Under the pieces are notes generated by a model. That model made no database searches. It was given only the letters and a program-made list of their open reading frames with translations, and was not told where the DNA came from. Below, piece by piece: positions 25,244-33,528 of a stretch of DNA of 38,341 bases (positions are counted from its first letter, which is position 1; every line of letters begins with the position of its first letter). The translations under genes and the position numbers were made by a program. This DNA is from Nostoc sp. NOS(2021) (GTDB lineage Bacteria; Cyanobacteriota; Cyanobacteriia; Cyanobacteriales; Nostocaceae), in the NCBI RefSeq assembly GCF_017115025.1, contig NZ_JABXKM010000212.1, forward strand, positions 1-38,341, in the 5' to 3' direction.

Positions 25244-26347
25244 TTAAGATTGGTAGTACTCTGACAACACTTGATGGAAGTGAGTAATTCCATATTCAAT
25301 GTCTGCAAGCTGAACTACACCATAAGCTTTGGAATGAACACTCGCTTGTAGTGAGCGCACCACCCTAAAGTCTTCATTTAGCACCCGCTCAAATTCAGGT
25401 CGAAAGTCATCGTGGTTGTAAGGAAATGCTTCAATCTGTGCTTTTGTTTGATAAATAAAAACCTCAAACTTAGTTTTTGTAGGAGATAAGGGAGTCAGTC
25501 GAAAAACTGAAACTTTATCTCTTGCAGTATTAACCATCATATTGGGAAAAATGAAGCCCTGGTAAGATTGTCCCCTTGGTTCTCCTGAAAAAGCGGGGTG
25601 ATCTTTCACAAATTCCTCATCTGTGAAGGGAACAAATATCTGGTAGTGTCGCCCCGTTGGAGTATAGGTAATATTTTTTGGATCAAAACACTTTAAACTT
25701 TGAGCATGAACAACGGACAGATGATAGCACTCCAGATAATTCTCGATCGGAAACTTCCAGTTGGCTGGTTCTTCATAAAACCAGTGATCAACCTCTTGAA
25801 GTTCCTCCCAAGGGTGCTGATATTGTTCTAGGTAGACTGGGAATCCTGCCAAATGACTTACTAACGATTCCCCTTCTAGTTCTGGGTGAACAAAGATAAA
25901 GCCGCCCCATGTCTCTACCCGTCCCGTGAGTAGATGAACAGCCGATTTATCTAAATTGGGAAAACATTCAGCGCGAGGTAGACCTTTGAGATTGCCTTCC
26001 CAATTGAAGTTCCAACCATGATACAAACAACGCACCCGTTGGCAATGTCCCTGCCCCTCCAAGATACGTGCTCCCCGATGTGGACAAACATTGTGCATCG
26101 CTCGTAATTCGCCGTTGTTAGTACGAATCACGAACATGGGCTGATCGCCAACTTGGCAAGTTAGATAATCACCGGGAGCAGGTATAACAGATTCACGTCC
26201 TACAAACTGCCAGGTGTTATTCCAGATCGTTTGCTGCTCATGAGCAAAAATTTGGTCACTAAAGTAGTAGTAACCAGGTAATCCAAAGTTCGGTTTATTA
26301 GTATTAGAAGTTTCATCTATAAATGAAGGATTGGTTAAGATATTCAT
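25244..26347 (-). CDS. Rieske non-heme iron oxygenase, alpha-subunit type (367 aa)
   Basis: The N-terminal Rieske domain (about 45-150) has CPHRGARI and CLYHGWNFNW as cluster ligands (C-x-H ... C-x-x-H). The catalytic domain keeps the mononuclear iron signature NWKFPIENYLECYHLSVVHA, including the two His ligands; a C-terminal Asp/Glu (NEDFRVVRS) is the likely third. It resembles ring-hydroxylating dioxygenase or choline-monooxygenase-like large subunits. No reductase or small subunit is nearby, so it must use cellular ferredoxin and reductase. It begins 19 bp after the heme-oxygenase-like gene, so the two form an operon. The substrate cannot be read from sequence. Confidence 0.9.
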   Translation of the reverse strand: MNILTNPSFIDETSNTNKPNFGLPGYYYFSDQIFAHEQQTIWNNTWQFVGRESVIPAPGDYLTCQVGDQPMFVIRTNNGELRAMHNVCPHRGARILEGQGHCQRVRCLYHGWNFNWEGNLKGLPRAECFPNLDKSAVHLLTGRVETWGGFIFVHPELEGESLVSHLAGFPVYLEQYQHPWEELQEVDHWFYEEPANWKFPIENYLECYHLSVVHAQSLKCFDPKNITYTPTGRHYQIFVPFTDEEFVKDHPAFSGEPRGQSYQGFIFPNMMVNTARDKVSVFRLTPLSPTKTKFEVFIYQTKAQIEAFPYNHDDFRPEFERVLNEDFRVVRSLQASVHSKAYGVVQLADIEYGITHFHQVLSEYYQS

Positions 26348-26366
26348 GGTGTTAACTTCTGTTTAA

Positions 26367-26936
26367 CTAGTGCTTTTTGGCGATCGCCATGCCCAGAGTA
26401 ACCTTGGATGAGATTGCCTCTTGCGCTAATTCTTGCCACCATATTTCCATCGCATCCATAATTGCCAGAAATCCTGCTTCAAACTCTCTAAATTGTTCGG
26501 GTTGTATATATGCTGCGATAGTCGTCCTTAAACCTTCTTCATGTTCAAGTTCCCACTGATTTAAATGCTTGTTGAAGAAATATTGTAAATCTTTAGGCAT
26601 TGCTCCTTCCAGCAACCACTTTATAAGTTGCACGATCAGACTTAACTCAGGAATTGAGGTTGCCTCAATCGCATAGGTTGCCCCAAGTACATAAGCTGGT
26701 TGTTGATTAAATACTGATTGCACAGTTCTAAGCAGTTTGGATGTAGTGATTGACGGCGTTGTATTTTTAACAGGAACACCTAGTGCCTCTTCAAGCCCTT
26801 GGGCTAAAAGCATGTAATGAGATACTCCTTGTGTACCGAGGCCCATCTCCTCAGCAATGTTTTCTTTGAGTTCCTGGGCAACACCGTTCCATTGGACTTC
26901 AAGCGCTTTCTGTCTTGCTAACTCTGTGAAAAACAC
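26367..26936 (-). CDS. Heme-oxygenase-like (DUF3865/CADD-like) protein, possibly 5'-truncated (189 aa)
   Basis: An all-helical protein that I take to be the cyanobacterial DUF3865 family, a heme-oxygenase-like fold related to CADD and to diiron oxidases. Candidate metal ligands are the Glu cluster KENIAEEMG, H40 (QGVSHYML), a mid-protein Glu (YAIEATSIPE) and HLNQWELEHEEGL. Family members are usually some 230-250 residues, whereas this one starts at a GTG at 26936. The frame continues upstream through QYLPKEL to a stop at 26958-26960, so the first helix may have been lost. It may be an intact short form or a 5'-damaged gene. It precedes the Rieske gene by 19 bp. Confidence 0.65.
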   Translation of the reverse strand: MFFTELARQKALEVQWNGVAQELKENIAEEMGLGTQGVSHYMLLAQGLEEALGVPVKNTTPSITTSKLLRTVQSVFNQQPAYVLGATYAIEATSIPELSLIVQLIKWLLEGAMPKDLQYFFNKHLNQWELEHEEGLRTTIAAYIQPEQFREFEAGFLAIMDAMEIWWQELAQEAISSKVTLGMAIAKKH

Positions 26937-26960
26937 CAGCTCTTTTGGAAGATATTGCTA

Positions 26961-27288
26961 TAGGACTCCTATTTGATTTTTGAACAAATAAGCTGCCTAG
27001 AAGCTTGACATACAGAGCTTTATTTCTCAGTATATTGAGCAAGATTTAAGTAGGATTCCTATAGAGTAGCTTCAGTATATTCAAAAGACTTCGGTATAAA
27101 TACTCAATAAATATTGATTAAAGAAATTCATTAAAAATAGTACTTATGACTAAAAAATTTAATTAAGTAGCACTACTTAAGGAATTTTGGTTATTTTTTT
27201 ATTTGTCAGTCCCTTATTTGGTGACACGAAGTTTCTAATGGGTAATCTAGCTTAAGCAAAGACCCGATCGACCCAAGGTTTACAACTC
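26961..27288. other. AT-rich intergenic region with a solo MITE end
   Basis: 328 bp without a gene. It serves divergent transcription of the heme-oxygenase-like gene (-) and the Cache kinase (+). At 27194-27216 lies a run of seven T followed by ATTTGTCAGTCCCTTA, identical to the right end of the 7991-8135 element (8116-8138). No matching left end is nearby, so it is a solo remnant. TAGGACTCCTAT (about 26964-26975) and TAGGATTCCTAT (about 27052-27063) form a close direct repeat 88 bp apart. Confidence 0.55.
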
Positions 27289-29487
27289 ATGAAGACACAT
27301 CCATCTAGCAAAATCCACGCATTTCCATTACAGCTTGTTCTAATCGTTCCTTTCGTGTTGCAAGTCTTTGGGATCGTGGGGCTGGTTGGATATCTATCGT
27401 TTAAAAATGGCGAGAAAGCAGTTCACAATTTAGCAGAGCAATTGATGAAGCGAACCAGCAGTGAGGTAAATCAACATTTGGATGCCTATCTGTCGATTCC
27501 GCATAAAGTCATCCAGCTAAACGCGGATGCAATTCGTATGGGATTGCTGAATGTGCGCGATCGCCGAACTGTTGGCAAGTACTTCTGGCACGAAATGCAA
27601 GCCTATGATCTGAGCTTTATCAGCTTGAACCTTGCAACCGGGGAAGGAACTGGAGCTGGCCGTTACGATGGCAAGACAGTCACAATCGATGATAATGCAA
27701 TCAAAACGCCAAGCCTGCCGAAAAATACGATAACTTACTTGACGGACAACGATGGCAACCCGACCAAAATTATGGCGACTAGCACGTGGGACACTGTCAA
27801 TGAACTTGCGTACACTGAACCCGTCAAAGCAGGGAAACCGATCTGGGTTCGCATTTACAGCTATTATGATCCCGCCTATCCCCCCTATATTGTGGCATCG
27901 GCAGGCCGTCCAATTTATGATCTCAGCAAAAAGCTTATTGGTGTTGTCGGGGCTGAAATACATCTGTTGAAACTCAGCGAATTTTTGCAAAAATTAGACG
28001 TTAGCCGTTTCGGACAAGTGTTCATTATCGAGCGCAATGGGATGTTGATTGCCAATTCCGGTCAGGAGAAGCCTTTTACCGTAGTAAATAACGAAATTAA
28101 GCGCTTGAAAGCAATCGATAGCCCCAATCCGGTTGTGCAAGGCATTGCCAAGCAGATTCAGCAGCACATTCCAGACTTGCAGTCCATCACCAATACGCAA
28201 AAACTGAACGTTAATTTTCAAGGAGAAAATTACAATGTGCATATTGTGCCTTGGCGTGACCAATATGGTTTGGACTGGTTGGTTGTTACCAGTATCCCAA
28301 ACAGAACCTTTATGGCGCAAATCAATGCCAACACCCAAATTAGCATCCTGCTTTGTTTTGCAGCGCTGGTAGTAGCAACGGCGATCGGCATATTTACCTC
28401 AGACAGGATTGTGCGTCCCATCCTGCGCTTGAATCAGGCAAGTCAGGCGATCGCATTCGGTGACTTACAACAGACAGTCAAAGACGGCAACATCCAAGAA
28501 CTCAATACCCTTGCCTACTCTTTTAACCACATGGCAGAGCAATTGCGCGAATCCTTCATCGCCTTAGAAAATAGCAATGCAGAACTGGAAGAGCGAGTGG
28601 AAGAACGCACCGCCAAACTCAAAACCGCCTTGAGTGAATTACACCACACCCAAGCACAAATGGTTCAAAGTGAAAAAATGTCTAGTCTGGGTGAACTGGT
28701 GGCAGGTGTGGCACATGAAATCAACAACCCAGTGAACTTTATCCACGGCAATATTACCCACCTAAACGAATACACTCAAGATTTGCTGCGGATGATTCAG
28801 CTTTACCAACAACGTCATCCCCGCAATGATCCAGAGGTGCAAGCGCTAGCTGAGGAAATCGATCTGGAGTTTCTGATGGAGGATTTACAGAAGATGCTAG
28901 CTTCTATAAAAATGGGGACTGACCGGATTCGGAATATTGTGCTATCACTGCGGAACTTTTCTCGTCTAGATGAAGCAGAATTCAAAGCAGTTGACCTTCA
29001 TGAAGGAATTGAAAGTACGCTGTTGATTTTGCAACATCGTCTGAAAGACAAACCAGAACGTCCAGCAATTGTAGTGATTCGGGATTATGGCAACTTGCCC
29101 CAAGTAGAATGCTATCCCGGACAACTCAATCAAGTCTTGATGAATGTTCTGGTGAATGCGATCGATGCCTTAGACGAAGCAAACGCCAATCGCACCTATC
29201 AGGAAATAGAGGCAAATCCTAGCCAGATTATCATCCGCACCTCACTCAGCAATTCGCAGTCGGTGGAAATTGCGATCGCTGATAATGCCGGGGGAATGCC
29301 AGAACAGGTTAAAAATAGTATGTTCAATCCTTTCTTCACCACCAAACCTGTAGGCAAGGGAACAGGTATGGGTCTGGCAATCAGCTATCAAATTATCACC
29401 GAAAAACATGGTGGCAAATTGGAATGTTTTTCTACTCTTGGTAAGGGAAGTCAGATTATAATTCAATTGCCTATCTCACTTTCGTAA
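27289..29487 (+). CDS. Membrane sensor histidine kinase, Cache-HAMP-HisKA (732 aa)
   Basis: TM1 about 14-37. A large periplasmic double-Cache-like domain (about 40-345) contains [27 protein letters not shown] and [17 protein letters not shown]2 is about 350-370, followed by HAMP (about 371-425; [22 protein letters not shown]). A coiled coil ([19 protein letters not shown]) leads to the H-box [17 protein letters not shown] (H476). The N-box [14 protein letters not shown]1 DNAGGM, F-box NPFFTTKP and G2 GTGMGLAIS are intact. There is no receiver domain and no adjacent regulator. The kinase core and coiled coil are closely similar to the GAF kinase at 5843 (shared [22 protein letters not shown]), so both may feed one output. 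Confidence 0.9.
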   Translation: MKTHPSSKIHAFPLQLVLIVPFVLQVFGIVGLVGYLSFKNGEKAVHNLAEQLMKRTSSEVNQHLDAYLSIPHKVIQLNADAIRMGLLNVRDRRTVGKYFWHEMQAYDLSFISLNLATGEGTGAGRYDGKTVTIDDNAIKTPSLPKNTITYLTDNDGNPTKIMATSTWDTVNELAYTEPVKAGKPIWVRIYSYYDPAYPPYIVASAGRPIYDLSKKLIGVVGAEIHLLKLSEFLQKLDVSRFGQVFIIERNGMLIANSGQEKPFTVVNNEIKRLKAIDSPNPVVQGIAKQIQQHIPDLQSITNTQKLNVNFQGENYNVHIVPWRDQYGLDWLVVTSIPNRTFMAQINANTQISILLCFAALVVATAIGIFTSDRIVRPILRLNQASQAIAFGDLQQTVKDGNIQELNTLAYSFNHMAEQLRESFIALENSNAELEERVEERTAKLKTALSELHHTQAQMVQSEKMSSLGELVAGVAHEINNPVNFIHGNITHLNEYTQDLLRMIQLYQQRHPRNDPEVQALAEEIDLEFLMEDLQKMLASIKMGTDRIRNIVLSLRNFSRLDEAEFKAVDLHEGIESTLLILQHRLKDKPERPAIVVIRDYGNLPQVECYPGQLNQVLMNVLVNAIDALDEANANRTYQEIEANPSQIIIRTSLSNSQSVEIAIADNAGGMPEQVKNSMFNPFFTTKPVGKGTGMGLAISYQIITEKHGGKLECFSTLGKGSQIIIQLPISLS

Positions 29488-29737
29488 AAAGTCTTATAAA
29501 ACCTCACTCTAACCCTCTTCTTGGTAAGGAAAGGGAGCAAGAATCTTGTTTATCATCTGGTATATTTGCTTTCACTGAGATGCTCCCGATGGAAAGGTTC
29601 GTCAAACTCACGTTAAAATATTATCCCCTCTGTCCCTGCCCTTGCGCTTCTTCTCAACTCTCCTTGTATGGTAAAAAGCATTTTGTTTGTTAACATTTCT
29701 TTATCATGGGAAAAAAGCCTGTAGATTAATTGAATCG
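29488..29737. repeat. Decayed dispersed repeat
   Basis: GGTTCGTCAAACTCACGTTA (29598-29617) resembles the outer arm of the element at 19352-19373, and the CTAACCCTCTTCTTGG stretch upstream of it is a decayed G/C-run unit. No gene. Promoter elements for the amidohydrolase may lie at 29650-29710 but are not distinct. Confidence 0.45.
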
Positions 29738-30922
29738 ATGCTTACCCGTATTAAAGACTTAGCAGCAAAACTAGCGCCTCGCTTAATTGAAATTCGCCGC
29801 CACATCCACTCTCACCCAGAACTCAGCGGTCAGGAGTACCAAACAGCAGCCTTTGTTGCTGGTGTTTTGTCTTCCAGTGGGCTGCACGTACAAGAGGGAG
29901 TTGGCAAAACCGGCGTGATTGGAGAACTCCAAGGCACTAGCCAAAATGACCGTTTATTGGCAATTCGCACCGATATGGATGCCTTGCCAATTCAAGAGGG
30001 CACTAATTTAGAATATGCCTCTCGCGCAGATGGTATTATGCACGCTTGCGGTCACGATGTCCACACTACAGTCGGGTTAGGAACGGCAATGGTGCTGTCC
30101 CAAGTGGCTGAGGATTTGGGTGGGAAAGTGCGGTTTTTATTTCAGCCCGCCGAAGAAATTGCCCAAGGGGCAAGCTGGATGGTGAAAGATGGGGCGATGG
30201 AAAATGTCTCAGCTTTATTAGGGATTCATGTTTTCCCTTCTATACCCGCAGGATCTATTGGCGTGCGTTACGGGGCATTGACAGCCGCCGCTGATGATTT
30301 AGAAATTCTGATTATGGGAGAATCTGGCCACGGGGCGCGTCCCCATGAGGCGATTGATGCAATTTGGATTGCTTGCCAAATCATTACTGCACTGCAACAA
30401 GCGATCAGCCGGACGCAAAATCCTTTGCGCCCTGTAGTATTGAGCATCGGGAAGATTAATGGTGGCAGAGCGCCGAATATAATTGCTGATAAAGTGCAGT
30501 TATTGGGAACCGTGCGATCGCTCCATCCCGAAACCCGTGCCCATCTCCCGAACTGGATTGAAAACATTGTATCTAATGTTTGCCATACCTACGGGGCAAA
30601 GTATCAAATTAATTATCGCCAAGGAGTACCCAGCGTTCAAAATGATTACGCCCTGACGCAATTGTTACAATCAGCCGCCGAAGAAGCTTGGAGTAGCGAT
30701 CGCGTTCAAGTCTTACCCGAACCCTCCCTTGGTGCTGAAGATTTTTCGATGTATTTGGAACACGTCCCTGGTTCTATGTTTCGCTTGGGTGTAGGCTACA
30801 AAGAAAGAATCATTAATCACCCATTACACCATCCTAAATTTGAAGTCGATGAATCTGCCATTATCACCGGGGTTGTCACTATGGCCTATGCTGCTTATAA
30901 ATACTGTCAGCAAAATTTGTAA
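29738..30922 (+). CDS. M20D-family amidohydrolase / N-acyl-L-amino acid hydrolase (394 aa)
   Basis: A zinc or manganese peptidase of the amidohydrolase/HipO/IAA-amino-acid hydrolase group. Signatures in order are IRRHIHSHPELSGQEYQT, AIRTDMDALPIQEGT, HACGHDVHTTVG (metal Cys and His), FLFQPAEEIAQGA (catalytic Glu pair), LGIHVFPSIPAG, the dimerisation lid with ESGHGARPHEAIDAI, and LGAEDFSMYLEHVPGSMFRLG. The length is typical. The ATG at 29738 is preferred; the frame is open from 29687, but the added 17 residues (MLTFLYHGKKACRLIES) are not family-like. It hydrolyses N-acyl or hippurate-like amides; the substrate is unknown. Confidence 0.9.
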   Translation: MLTRIKDLAAKLAPRLIEIRRHIHSHPELSGQEYQTAAFVAGVLSSSGLHVQEGVGKTGVIGELQGTSQNDRLLAIRTDMDALPIQEGTNLEYASRADGIMHACGHDVHTTVGLGTAMVLSQVAEDLGGKVRFLFQPAEEIAQGASWMVKDGAMENVSALLGIHVFPSIPAGSIGVRYGALTAAADDLEILIMGESGHGARPHEAIDAIWIACQIITALQQAISRTQNPLRPVVLSIGKINGGRAPNIIADKVQLLGTVRSLHPETRAHLPNWIENIVSNVCHTYGAKYQINYRQGVPSVQNDYALTQLLQSAAEEAWSSDRVQVLPEPSLGAEDFSMYLEHVPGSMFRLGVGYKERIINHPLHHPKFEVDESAIITGVVTMAYAAYKYCQQNL

Positions 30923-30928
30923 ATAAAA

Positions 30929-30959
30929 ACTCCCAGCACATCAGTGCTGGGAGTTTTTG
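30929..30959. terminator. Strong bidirectional intrinsic terminator
   Basis: ACTCCCAGCAC (30929-30939) and GTGCTGGGAGT (30944-30954) form an 11-bp perfect stem with a 4-nt loop, with TTTTTGT after and AAAA before. It serves the amidohydrolase (+) and the convergent hemerythrin gene (-). Confidence 0.92.
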
Positions 30960-31003
30960 TTTAACTAACCTTTTTTAGGGGATATAGAAAGCCCGAAAGC
31001 ATC

Positions 31004-32056
31004 CTACACTTTCGATTCGGTAACAACACCGAGTTTTTGTTGAATTCGAGTCTTAGCAGCTTTAAATTCAGTAGCCAGTTGTTCACTTTGCTCAGTGGTC
31101 AAGTTGTTGCGAATGGCAGCGAACAGTGTGGTTTCTTCTTGACGAATGTGATCGCCGAGTTTAGCCAATAGCTGTTTGACTTTCTCTTTGAATTGGGGTG
31201 AAGATGGGCTAAGAGCCTTAATTTCCTCTAATGCCAACTTCGCTTGAGCTTGTTCATCAAACAGTTCTTGGGTGTTATCTTGACCGTAGAAAGGACGTAC
31301 TCTTGGATAGACTACTTCTTCTTCAGCTTCAGAATGGGCCGTTAAATCCTTGTAAATTTGACCAAAGTATTCTTGGATCTTCTGCGGATCATTGCTTTGC
31401 AGCAGTTCGGTGAACAGGGTATTTACCTTTCCGTGATCGAGGCGGATGACATCTTGGATATTTAGATCCTTTTTGTCACTAGCTTGGGTAACAGCGCTAC
31501 CTACCACACCACTGACTGCGGCCACAGCATCCTGGACTCGCGCCCAAATACCTTGATCTGCATCTTGTCCAGTGAGTTCGCGGACACCCAGAATTTCTAA
31601 AATACCTTTGAGTTGCTCTTGATGAGCGCGGTTTTCAAAGTTAATGGTATTCAAAGGTGCGATCGCTAGCAACACGTCAGCACCAACTTTTTGAGCAGCC
31701 TTGTGAACTATCAAGCCACTCATTACTAGTTGATGTTTCAGCAATTCATGCTGAGATACTTTTTCATACAGGCTCAACTCAGAACCTTTGAACAATTCGC
31801 CGGCTTTTTCAATGAATTGTGTAACAGTTTTTTTGGGTTCAGCCTGAATGCCATACTGACCAATTACAGTTTCCAAAACGCCAAGATTTTTTTCATCATC
31901 ATTGAGGAAATTCCGAATGCGATCGGCAATTTCGGCATCAAGCCCTTCTCTCAAAAGCAATTTCTCATTTTCGATTACTAACTGTTGAAGCGCTTTGATA
32001 CTTGCCAATTTTACAGCAATAGCATTACGTTTCGTATCATCTAAAGTAACTACCAT
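31004..32056 (-). CDS. Ferritin-like plus hemerythrin HHE domain protein (350 aa)
   Basis: The N-terminal half (about 1-175) is a helical, ferritin-like/DUF892-type region with repeated E/H positions (VSQHELLKHQLVMSGLIVHK, ENRAHQEQLKGIL). The C-terminal half (about 205-345) is a hemerythrin-type domain with DHGKV, TAHSEAEEEVVYPRV and GDHIRQEETTLFAAI supplying His and Glu ligands. The third-helix HxxxE is replaced by FDEQAQAK, so the diiron site may be altered. AGGAG lies 7 nt before the ATG at 32056, which decides the start over an open frame back to 32155. A likely role is oxygen, iron or redox-stress handling (inference). Confidence 0.8.
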   Translation of the reverse strand: MVVTLDDTKRNAIAVKLASIKALQQLVIENEKLLLREGLDAEIADRIRNFLNDDEKNLGVLETVIGQYGIQAEPKKTVTQFIEKAGELFKGSELSLYEKVSQHELLKHQLVMSGLIVHKAAQKVGADVLLAIAPLNTINFENRAHQEQLKGILEILGVRELTGQDADQGIWARVQDAVAAVSGVVGSAVTQASDKKDLNIQDVIRLDHGKVNTLFTELLQSNDPQKIQEYFGQIYKDLTAHSEAEEEVVYPRVRPFYGQDNTQELFDEQAQAKLALEEIKALSPSSPQFKEKVKQLLAKLGDHIRQEETTLFAAIRNNLTTEQSEQLATEFKAAKTRIQQKLGVVTESKV

Positions 32057-32317
32057 CCGTGTTCTCCTCGGCAAAGTGTTCGTAATTCTTAACTGATATA
32101 ACCTTGACATAGAGGTTAGGGATATTCCCTCTTTCTTTTGAGCGATCGCTCTCACAACTCTGGGTAGAGAAACATAAATTTTCGTTACAATTTCTGTTCT
32201 TCTACCTTTAGATAGATAATATTTAAATCTGTATTCTATCCGCAGGCGGATAAAACTTTAATGCTAGTTTTATACAGTCATATATATTGATTATTGATAA
32301 ATCTAAAAAGTCAAATA
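32057..32317. other. Intergenic, hemerythrin leader and toxin 3' side
   Basis: The AT-rich sequence carries the leader and probable promoter of the hemerythrin gene, with a HIP1-like site at 32142-32149. GTATTCTATCCGCAGGCGGATAAA at 32231-32254 includes a small inverted repeat (ATCCGC / GCGGAT). No gene is supported. Confidence 0.4.
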
Positions 32318-32695
32318 TTAACAATCTAAGATTTCCTTAAGAACGCTCTTTAAATCCACGTCTGTAGGGCGTTTTGCAAATTGCTCGTGGCTATAAATCC
32401 ACACAAGCTTGATTACACAATCAGTTGTATTGACTAAATACATTAATCTAATTTGTCCTGAAGCGCCTTTGGATACCTTCATCTCTAGCTTGTGAAATGA
32501 CCATCCTTGAGGTAATTCAATCTTTCCAAGTAAAGGCTCGTTACGAGAATTGATCGGATATTGATCTTCAATTAAATCTTCCAAAACTTCTGCGACAGAC
32601 TCAACAAAATCCGACCTGTAGGCTTTTGCGAGTTTTTTGAAAGAACGGTTGAAATTATCGGATTTTTCAATCGAGAAGGGAGTTGAGCCAGTCAC
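32318..32695 (-). CDS. RelE/ParE-like toxin of a Panacea-type toxin-antitoxin pair (125 aa)
   Basis: Predicted RelE/ParE fold: FNRSFKKLAKAYRSDFVESV helices, then LPQGWSFHKLEMKV, ASGQIRLMYLV and CVIKLVWIYSHEQFAK strands, the usual order of RelE-like mRNA interferases. It is about 30 residues longer than a minimal RelE. The start is GTG at 32695, inside the end of the antitoxin gene (29-nt overlap), which couples the two. If active it would be a translation inhibitor; the catalytic residues are not clear enough to confirm. Confidence 0.7.
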   Translation of the reverse strand: MTGSTPFSIEKSDNFNRSFKKLAKAYRSDFVESVAEVLEDLIEDQYPINSRNEPLLGKIELPQGWSFHKLEMKVSKGASGQIRLMYLVNTTDCVIKLVWIYSHEQFAKRPTDVDLKSVLKEILDC

Positions 32696-33254
32696 GCACT
32701 TCTCCTTTCCGAATACGAGTTGATGGTTCCGAAGTACAAGCGTCCTTTAAAATTTCCCGCATTACGAATTGATAGGCAGGATGGTCACGCTCTATTTGGT
32801 CTAGTTTCTGATATCCCAATGCTTTCAAGTCTTCAAGAAGAATTGGGTTGGTTGAGCTAGCTTCAGGTAGCAAACCTTTACGCGCCTTTTTCCAAGGAAA
32901 CTCCAAGTGTGTCATACCACTAAGTTGATAAGCATGGTAGCCACCAAAATATTCCCATACTTCTTCTAGAAGCTGTCTCTTATCCTCAGCGATCTCTAAC
33001 AGTAATTCTTGACTAGGAATAGGTAACTGTTTAGCTTCAAATTCACTGTAAAACCTGTAAGCTGGAGGACAAACAGGGCCATAGCGCCATGCTTGTATTT
33101 CTTCTTCAAACAATGGCTGATCATACATCGCCAAATGTAAGCTTTGCGCGTAATACAGAAGCTTTTGAACCTTCATGTTGGTCATTTCTGCTTCTATACA
33201 GTCTTCGTAAGCTCTGATAATGAAGTAGCGAGCTACATCTAGACAATCAATCAT
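32667..33254 (-). CDS. panA: Panacea-domain (DUF4065, SocA/GepA-like) antitoxin (195 aa)
   Basis: The N-terminal 110 residues show the Panacea signature: MKVQKLLYYAQSLHLAMYDQ, LFEEEIQAWRYGPVCP and later LSGMTHLEFPWKKARKG. The Panacea domain is a promiscuous antitoxin module found next to unrelated toxins (PanTA systems); older names are DUF4065, GepA and SocA. The downstream overlapping RelE-like gene fits the toxin. The C-terminal tail (RIRKGEVRDWLNSLLD) may be the part that contacts the toxin. The antitoxin is the first gene, as usual for a type II pair. ATG start at 33254. Confidence 0.85.
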   Translation of the reverse strand: MIDCLDVARYFIIRAYEDCIEAEMTNMKVQKLLYYAQSLHLAMYDQPLFEEEIQAWRYGPVCPPAYRFYSEFEAKQLPIPSQELLLEIAEDKRQLLEEVWEYFGGYHAYQLSGMTHLEFPWKKARKGLLPEASSTNPILLEDLKALGYQKLDQIERDHPAYQFVMREILKDACTSEPSTRIRKGEVRDWLNSLLD

Positions 33255-33528
33255 AATCAGACTCGCAAATTAAGACTGGTTAACTATCTTAGCTATTTTT
33301 AACGGTCACTTACAGATAATATTTTAGTACATTTCTACTATTTACGGTGATCTGTACTCAGGCGATCGCAATGCAGCCTTGACAAACCTCACCGCAATTG
33401 TGACGATTACGCTAGAATTATTAAAGGTTCTTTACAGAGTTTGCTAATCATACTTAATTCTGTTAAAACAGCCTAGCATTAACAATGTAAATCTCAAAAC
33501 CCTCTCTAGAGTTCACCAAAAGCTTCTT

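Noticed and set aside
25040..25264. A 74-codon frame before the Rieske gene's 3' end
   Set aside because: Its start is made of a dispersed palindromic repeat (GGTCTTGGGG type) and the rest is not protein-like.
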